From Salminus brasiliensis (taxonomy: Eukaryota; Chordata; Actinopteri; Characiformes; Bryconidae): a stretch of 64,000 bases of DNA. Positions within the stretch are counted from its first letter, which is position 1. Each line of letters starts with the position of its first letter. The stretch is taken from contig NC_132893.1 in assembly GCF_030463535.1 (NCBI RefSeq), forward strand, positions 20,134,027 to 20,198,026, given 5' to 3'. The position numbers and the translations under genes are program-made. This document shows positions 59,204 to 64,000 of this stretch, piece after piece. The notes beneath the pieces are model-generated. The model saw only the letters and a program-made list of their open reading frames with translations. It was not told the origin of the DNA and ran no database searches.

Positions 59204-60009
59204 CTGTGTGACTTTAGTTCACTTAGGGTGGATTCGATAGTAAGAAACCAAGAAGCCGTGAAAACTATCCAGTTTCCAAAAAAAAAAAAAAAAAAAACAT
59301 TTAGATTTATGATTTATGATTAAGAAACATAAAATAATGATTCATGGTTCATTCATAATTTGTTGGTCAAACCTCAACAAAATGTGCTACATCAACACGG
59401 CTGCTTTCTTTCAGTTCCATTGTTTAAGCAAGATTCTCTTCATGTATCACATTTTATTACTTTGCTAATTTTATTCTGAATTAAAAACCACATGCAGCAC
59501 TATGAATACAGCTAATCATATGCTAACAATATCTCATATTTAAAAAGTGATCTGAGGCCGATCACCTGAAAAATGACTGTGAACAGTAAATCACAGAATA
59601 TAGGACTAAAATGATGAGCCGTGATTCCAGACTTCTGAACAGTAATGTATGTCTATGGATCCTGTGGCACCATTAAGCCTTTATGGGGTCTAATGAATAG
59701 CCTACAGCTGTTAAACACGAGATACACCATCATCAAAGGCAGTCCACTCAGAATTTCCTGCAGGAACTCCCAGTCAGCTGCCCAGCGTCTACCTGCTGGG
59801 GCACACCTACCTGCTATGTCCCACAGCTGCAACCGCACGGTTTCCGAGTCCCAGTTGAGGACTTTGAGAGCGAAGTCCACTCCAATGGTGGCTCTGTAGT
59901 TGGTGGAGTAGGTCTGGTGAACGTAGCGCTTGATGATGCTCGTCTTGCCCACTCCTAAATCTCCGATCACCAGGATCTTGTACAGGCGCTCTTTGTGGTG
60001 GTTCTGCAT
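47917..60009 (-). CDS. rab38: Ras-related protein Rab-38, complete (3 exons)
   Basis: Rab38 and its paralogue Rab32 are small GTPases that direct cargo such as tyrosinase-family enzymes to melanosomes and other lysosome-related organelles. BLOC-3 is the known exchange factor and VARP a known effector. Exons on the - strand are 60009-59811, 53331-53051 and 48069-47917. They join in phase to 210 aa (human 211). Nucleotide motifs are GDLGVGKTS (16-24), WDIAGQERF (G3, from Trp63), NKCD (126-129) and ETSAK (156-160). Ile in DIAGQE, where most Rabs have DTAGQE, is the Rab32/38 signature. The C-terminus CSGCFKP (Cys204 and Cys207) is the Rab38-type double-prenylation site and distinguishes it from Rab32. 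Introns are about 6.5 and 5.0 kb. It converges with tmem135. Confidence 0.96.
48100..50300. other. rab38 intron 2, distal part
   Basis: Mostly unique A/T-rich intron. A fragment at about 48505-48665 (atttggtagagcaccctttt, agtttctggcagcat, tggggttctcgtcaggcaac) resembles the antisense 5' part of a fish Tc1-like element, but no ends can be set. Nothing else is recognised. Confidence 0.4.
50300..50650. promoter_or_regulatory. Candidate conserved element in rab38 intron 2
   Basis: Unique-looking sequence with clustered homeodomain-type words (tcattagatttaatgaga, ggtgtaattaggtcctgaat, gggcatttaattagaggtct) and no repeat similarity. Enhancer function is a guess from composition; no conservation test was possible. 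Confidence 0.25.
50779..51273. mobile_element. Complete non-autonomous Tc1-family element
   Basis: The ends are inverted copies: left gcatgtccaaatgtttgtgg, right (reverse strand) accatatagacaaaaatatt then gggacat. TA dinucleotides flank it at 50777-50778 and 51274-51275. The 495-bp body shares modules with 23051-23441, including a gtggagcagtg block. No coding capacity. Confidence 0.7.
51535..51600 (+). mobile_element. tRNA-like SINE head fragment
   Basis: The text tgtagctcagtgggtacagc is a clear tRNA A-box region, followed by tgtggcagaccagggttt where a tRNA or SINE would have a B box; ggttTATGAGT replaces ggttcgattcc. The missing B-box bases and absent acceptor stem argue against a functional tRNA gene. 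Confidence 0.45.
51601..53050. other. rab38 intron 2, proximal part
   Basis: No recognised element or gene; ordinary A/T-rich intron sequence. Confidence 0.45.
53051..53331 (-). CDS. rab38: rab38 exon 2 (residues 67-160)
   Basis: After a pyrimidine tract (C-rich on this strand: ctggggggaag), the exon encodes GQERFGNMTRVYYREAMG through NKCD to WFETSAK and ends at GTAAGA. All GTPase G4/G5 motifs are intact. Confidence 0.96.
53716..54230. mobile_element. Tc1 derivative with Sleeping Beauty-like left end
   Basis: The left end, tacagttgaggtcaaaagtt, closely resembles the TACAGTTGAAGTCGGAAGTT terminus of Sleeping Beauty-type (Tdr1-like) fish elements. The right part (cattatgatttaaaaagggc, taataaatggcttgaaccca, ccactaaccatgaataaaag) matches a remembered teleost Tc1-like MITE. 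It is non-coding and the right border is not fixed. Confidence 0.5.
54231..55990. other. rab38 intron 1 segment with CLEAR/MITF-type E-box
   Basis: Mostly unique A/T-rich DNA. GTCACGTGAG at 55416-55425 matches 9 of 10 bases of the CLEAR/MITF palindrome GTCACGTGAC. A repeat-end-like gaagggttcttcacacttt occurs near 55882. No gene is seen. Confidence 0.4.
55417..55424. promoter_or_regulatory. TCACGTGA E-box (MITF/TFEB type)
   Basis: An exact 8-bp palindrome preferred by MITF/TFE proteins, in rab38 intron 1. MITF family factors are known regulators of melanosome and lysosome genes; activity of this site is inferred only. Confidence 0.35.
56000..56256 (-). mobile_element. Tc1-like fragment with transposase N-terminus remnant
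   Basis: On the - strand the segment starts tacactgatcagccataaca, a known fish Tc1-type terminus. It continues into a decayed N-terminal coding part (MGKCKNMSHFGKNQIVMD, then stops) corresponding to a helix-turn-helix region, and breaks off near 56000. It is a 5'-end relic only. Confidence 0.65.
56590..56911 (-). repeat. Inverted repeat arm A (rab38 intron 1)
   Basis: Read on the - strand this segment matches 58855-59165. Shared stretches are gactgggctataatttggac, gtagttttgtggtgcca, agaaatatatccatgta, tagagtagaatgcaggga and gacggcatacaaataaa, followed by agcttatactaccattcaaa. Similarity is roughly 75-80% by eye. The element ends in a Tc1-like terminus (ccattcaaaagtttggg), so the pair are two copies of one non-autonomous element in opposite orientation. 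Confidence 0.75.
57321..57409. repeat. Compound (GT)n(GA)n microsatellite
   Basis: About 28 GT units run directly into about 16 GA units. It lies in the spacer between the two inverted-repeat arms. Confidence 0.97.
57530..57690. promoter_or_regulatory. Candidate conserved element with octamer motif
   Basis: Unique sequence with an exact POU octamer ATGCAAAT (57577-57584), TAATTTGA, and two gctcattagcatat/catgctaattt words. The density of homeodomain/POU-type sites without repeat similarity is typical of vertebrate developmental enhancers. Inference only. Confidence 0.3.
58331..58338. promoter_or_regulatory. TCACATGA E-box (M-box type)
   Basis: TCACATGA is the core MITF site of melanocyte M-boxes. 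Located in rab38 intron 1, ~1.7 kb inside the gene. Functional relevance is inferred from the known role of Rab38 in pigment cells. Confidence 0.35.
58855..59165 (+). repeat. Inverted repeat arm B (rab38 intron 1)
   Basis: This is the + strand partner of 56590-56911, separated from it by about 1.9 kb. It contains an extra ~30-bp stretch (tactgtttaaaggcccatgt) relative to arm A. It runs straight into the Tc1-like terminus and TA array that start the next element. Confidence 0.75.
59141..59648. mobile_element. Non-autonomous Tc1-like element or terminus pair
   Basis: The left terminus tactatcattcgaaagtttg pairs with the right one (reverse strand: tactgttcagaagtctggaa), an inverted repeat of ~20 bp with several mismatches. 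The interior includes a TA microsatellite (59164-59198) and an A-run (59279-59297), and is non-coding. The left terminus also ends inverted-repeat arm B, so the true unit may be a larger composite. Confidence 0.45.
59164..59198. repeat. (TA)n microsatellite
   Basis: About 17 uninterrupted AT units. Confidence 0.95.
59811..60009 (-). CDS. rab38: rab38 exon 1 (residues 1-66)
   Basis: ATG at 60009 opens MQNHHKERLYKILVIGDLGV, close to the mammalian Rab38 N-terminus, so this start is preferred. The exon carries the P-loop and switch I (YRATIGVDFAL) and ends one base into the Gly codon of DIAG, at the donor GTAGGT. Confidence 0.96.
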
Positions 60010-60330
60010 GGCTCGATGGAGTGGACAGGGCCGTTATGCGCGCATGCTACTCAGTCCGGGCAAAGTTGTGATGCAGCGCCTGAGGCAGTGCGTGCGTGCG
60101 TGTGTGTATGTGTGTGTGTAAGAGAGAGTGTGTGTTTGAAGGGCGTGGGCTCAGCCAACTTGTGACCGGCCGTCAGAGTAGCTCATGCGCGCCACGTTTC
60201 CTTCCCCAGCCGTCTATGGGGGAAAAGGCTAAAGGCGGCTGTGTGTATTTGTGTAACTATTAAAAATGCTTAGTAGTGTCCACGTGCCAGCTCAGACCAC
60301 CTGACGTAGTGGGGACATGTGTGATGGTCA
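60010..60330 (-). promoter_or_regulatory. rab38 5' flank with CACGTG E-box
   Basis: Immediately upstream of the rab38 ATG lies a relatively CpG-rich stretch (gcgcgcatgc, gtgcgtgcgtgcg, catgcgcgccacg) followed by a GT-rich tract. A perfect CACGTG E-box sits at 60281-60286, about 270 bases upstream of the ATG. No TATA box is evident. The transcription start is not determinable here; MITF/USF-type control is an inference. Confidence 0.4.
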
Positions 60331-60614
60331 TCATGAGGAAAGAGGGAATGAAAAAGTGAATAGGTGATATGTAATAAAGTCAAATAATACATTTAAATAT
60401 GTAATAAAATATAGATTATATCTGTAATAAAACGTTAATAAAAAAAATAACTACAGCCTTTGAAACCAATATAAAATAATGTAAAGTCGAAATGCAGTCT
60501 AAAGGACAGGGCAGAGCAGAAACTGAAGTGTTTTAAGGAATGAACTTTAAACTTGTTTTATGTAATATAATTGTATGTAAAATAAAATTGTTCTGAAATA
60601 ATAATAAAAAAAAT

Positions 60615-60950
60615 GTTTTCCCCATCAGTCTGTGTGCAATACCACATAATGGCAAAGGGAAAACGTTTAGCAAATGTATTAAAAAGGACAAACTAAAATT
60701 TCAATCAACATAAATATTCAGACCCGAAACTCAATGAACTTCAATTCTAAGCATCCTGTCTATAGAAAACCAGACACTGCTCATTATCTGCCCAATACCA
60801 CCCCTACAGTGAAGCATGGTGGTGGTAGCATCATGCTGTGGGGGTGTTTTTCAATGGCTGGAACAGGAAGGCAGGTTAGGGTTGAGGTAAAGCTGAATGA
60901 AGCAAAGTACAGAGACTTTACAATGACTCCAACAAGTCATTGACCAAGAC
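60615..60950 (+). mobile_element. Internally deleted Tc1-like element fragment
   Basis: The left part (caataccacataatggcaaa, gcaaatgtattaaaaagg, taaatattcagaccc) is the 5' terminal region of a common fish Tc1-like element. It jumps directly to a mid-transposase segment ([18 protein letters not shown], then LNEAKYRD) in a + strand frame at 60734-60943. The N-terminal coding part and the C-terminal catalytic part are missing. Confidence 0.7.
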
Positions 60951-63900
60951 AACACAGTAAATAATATACTAAATACTGATATCTATACTATACTAAATAA
61001 TATATCTAAAATATATTTATTTAGCTCTACTTGGCTTGGATGTTGGCTTGGTTTCATGAGACAATTTTGAATGAATTTGCACCTCTGTTTCTTACTTAGA
61101 ATGTTTTTGCTATTGTTGCTTTTATGAATGATGAGCACTGTCTTGATTTGGTTGTCTGATTTGTGTCTAATTCTAAAAGCAGCCTTTACTGAAACTGTCC
61201 TAATAACTTTAGAGTGAGCGGGTGGGGCTAAGATGCTGTGGGCTGATGTATTATGACAAACATAATTAAATCAAGGTTGTTTTTGTAGCTTGATTTGTGT
61301 ATATGAATTGAATGCAGTGAGAACTAGATTATATGTTTAACATTGAATTTAAATGTATTTGATAAAATAAACCATAACCTTTGTACATGCCACATTTTAT
61401 TATTTATGTAATTTTAGTAAATAAGCCTCCCAGGGTTCCCAAACTTTTGCATATAACTTAAGGTTGAGGTTAGAATTACAATTCAGTCAAGACATAGCAG
61501 TATTAACCCTTGGGCCTTGTGGAGGTTATTTTATATTACGTTATATTATGTTATATTACTTTTGGCACTGCTAATATATTGATTTTATTGAGTGATTTTA
61601 TATTTAATAAATGAACTGATATCTTTTAAATCAACAGATGCTGTTTTAAAATTTCTATAAAACATACTATAAAATTTCAGTGTTTTAGCCTGTTTTGTAG
61701 AATTTATGTCCTCATGCTAAGTTTAGTTGACATAAATAAGCTACATAGCTTTACACTGCATAGAGTGTGTATACTTGTATGTGTGCATAAGTGATAGTTG
61801 GTATAAGTTAAAAAAAGGAAAATAAAGAAATAAAGACAATAAAATGAACTGAGTACACTTTTAGACAACTGCATACCCAACCATTAACCATTATCTTGCT
61901 AGAATATTGCTAAATAAACAAGAACATTGCCGTAGTTAAGTCCCTTTTTAATGATACTCAATAAATAGTTCATTTTATCCACATTACAACTGCAACAGAA
62001 TAAAAAAATCACAATAAACAACTTCTAAAACTATTAGAAATGCTTTTACAAGCTACATTCATCCCACCATCACAAAGCTTAACAAATCTAAAGATTATTA
62101 TATTACAATTCTATTACTAAACCAACACAAATATTAGGTAGAAAAATACATCACACTAAGTAGCTGTTATCTACATTCTCTGAAAAAAGGCAAAGAGCAA
62201 AAGATGCAAAAGACTTTTAGAAAATGTACAAAAGTTGTGGCAAGAAGTTAGAGTTAGCACTTACAGAGTCAGCTATTGGCACTGTTCTGCATGCAAACAT
62301 AAATTCTCATTCACATAAATTCCTCATTACAGTACATCCATTCAATAGAGATATTGCACATGGTTAATTAGACTAAAGGTTGTAGATGAGCACAGTGCAC
62401 CCATTTGTAGGAAACTATGAGCACTGATTGAAATCTGATAAAAAAAGCATGTGTTTTTTTGTTTTTAAAGGAGAATCTGTTTTTGGTCCAAATGATATTT
62501 AAAAACAAACGAGTAACATCTGTAATTTCTTTCTATAAAATCTGATTGATATATATGTATATATATATGTATATATATAAATACTGTATATGTTAATAAA
62601 TCAATATTTTGTGTTGATACAAGAGGTAATCCGACTGATCCACATTTGAAACAACATTTTTGGAAAGCACATTGCACACCAGATGGTTTTAAAAATGATG
62701 CCTAAAGAGAATAAGATGCGAAGCATGTGCAAATGAGATGACTGCATGTCTGTGTTAATTCACTATGCCTTACATTCATAACTATTGCTTTCTTTAAATA
62801 CTGCACATCACACAACCAATCTACTGGGACATCCTTAATAACTGAACCTATATAAAACTATACTTCTCTCATTAATGTAGTTGGCACACATTGATCTTTA
62901 ATGACTGTAAACAAGCAGTGATCACATACGCCCCGCACATACAGTCTCAAAAATGCACTGAAACACTTAAATAAATATGACTGCAACTAAATCAAGTTCA
63001 GAATGATTACAGTACCATAAACAGTATTCTTCTGACTTCCTCTATTTTTGCATATTTGTCACACAAAATAGTTTCATGTCAATGTAGAAATAGCATATAA
63101 CACATGAGGAAACCCAGGATATATGGTCATGTATATGGACTCTGGGCCTTTGCCATGTGGAATCTTATTAGTAAATAATAAACTTGCAAAAGATATAATT
63201 ACATGTCACGAGCTTAAAAGCTTGCTGTGCCACCTTAAGCTGCAACAACCGCAATCAAATGCTTCCTACAGCTGGAGATCAGTCTATTTTACATTGCCGT
63301 GGAGGAACTCTGGCCCACTTTTCTTTACAGATTGGCTGTAATGGGCGTGTCTAATTTGATTGACCCAATTAGCAACTAAATTTGATTAACTGCTTGACTG
63401 AGAAACTAAGAGGGTAATTATTTTGTTCAAACAGGCCAGTTGAACTTCCTTCATTGAATAAAATGATCATTTGCAAACTGTATTTTGTGTTTATTTGTCT
63501 TATATTAGACAAATTATATTTGTTGGATGATTTGAAACAATTGTGACAAATATGTAAAAAATAGACGAAATCTGGAAGGACAAATATATTTTTTCACAGC
63601 ACTGTATACCTCAGTAATCACAAATCACAAGGTAATTTGTGTACAGCAATAAAGGCATTGTAGACATCTTTCAGATCATTTCATTATAAACAAATTGGTT
63701 CACTAGATGAATTGTCAGAATTTGTAAATGGTTTGGTGGCGTTTGTCATGAAACACTGTCACCTGTAAAACAATGAAGCAAAGAAACTTGGATAAGAACA
63801 CACTGCTATAAAGCATTCCTGCAGAGAGTAGTTTTGGTCCCATACTACCTAAAAATCTACATTCCATGTTTGCAGTTGATGATTGTATGTAGATGATTGT

Positions 63901-64000
63901 GCAACTTTGTAGCCAGTGGACAGCTATACATATGAATAACAAATGCCTCTGTTAGAACGTGTGGACTGTTGTCTTGCAAATCTCCGTTGTTTGACATCGT
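60951..64000. other. Flank upstream of rab38, no gene recognised
   Basis: A/T-rich DNA with repeat traces only. A Tc1-like end occurs near 61430-61460 (gggttcccaaacttttgcat), a TA-rich stretch at 62545-62580, and a repeat fragment at 63215-63350 (caacaaccgcaatcaaatgc, ggaactctggcccacttttc). No coding exon, RNA gene or promoter can be supported. Confidence 0.5.

Overview
The window is nuclear DNA of a ray-finned fish. Genes are sparse, introns are long with GT/AG borders, and proteins closely resemble vertebrate orthologues. Non-coding DNA is full of Tc1/mariner relics, tRNA-derived SINEs and simple repeats typical of teleosts. The repeat types suggest an otophysan (characin/catfish-like) fish, but that is only an impression.

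Three protein-coding genes are supported. (1) Bases 80-3763, + strand: the 3' half of cct8 (theta subunit of the TRiC/CCT chaperonin), with its 5' half outside the window. It has an extra, divergent copy of its last coding exon (2693-2800) about 1 kb upstream of the usual one. (2) Bases 4831-15587, + strand: complete tmem135 in 15 exons (466 aa), starting about 0.9 kb after the cct8 poly(A) signal. (3) Bases 47917-60009, - strand: complete rab38 in 3 exons (210 aa). tmem135 and rab38 converge across 31 kb of gene-free DNA; I recall the same tail-to-tail neighbour order in human.

The 16.5-47.9 kb interval, the rab38 introns and the 60-64 kb end hold no further gene that I can support. They contain: a nearly complete but broken Tc1/mariner element of DD37E type (38587-40149); a degenerate DD34E Tc1 (23452-24557); a decayed Tc1 (34750-35690); many internally deleted Tc1 derivatives and MITEs; three copies of one tRNA-SINE and two of another; a 72-bp minisatellite; and several microsatellites. 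A few non-repetitive blocks look like candidate regulatory elements: 20.4-20.9 kb with an RFX X-box, 25.2-25.8 kb with a second partial copy at 26.7 kb, 50.3-50.65 kb, and 57.5-57.7 kb with an octamer. CTCF-like motifs lie between the convergent genes, and MITF/TFE-type E-boxes lie in and upstream of rab38.

The three genes do not form a pathway: cytosolic protein folding (cct8), a mitochondrial/peroxisomal membrane protein (tmem135) and trafficking to lysosome-related organelles such as melanosomes (rab38). I saw no virus, CRISPR array, operon or toxin gene. The most unusual items are the duplicated cct8 terminal exon and the DD37E transposon with paired internal and external terminal repeats.
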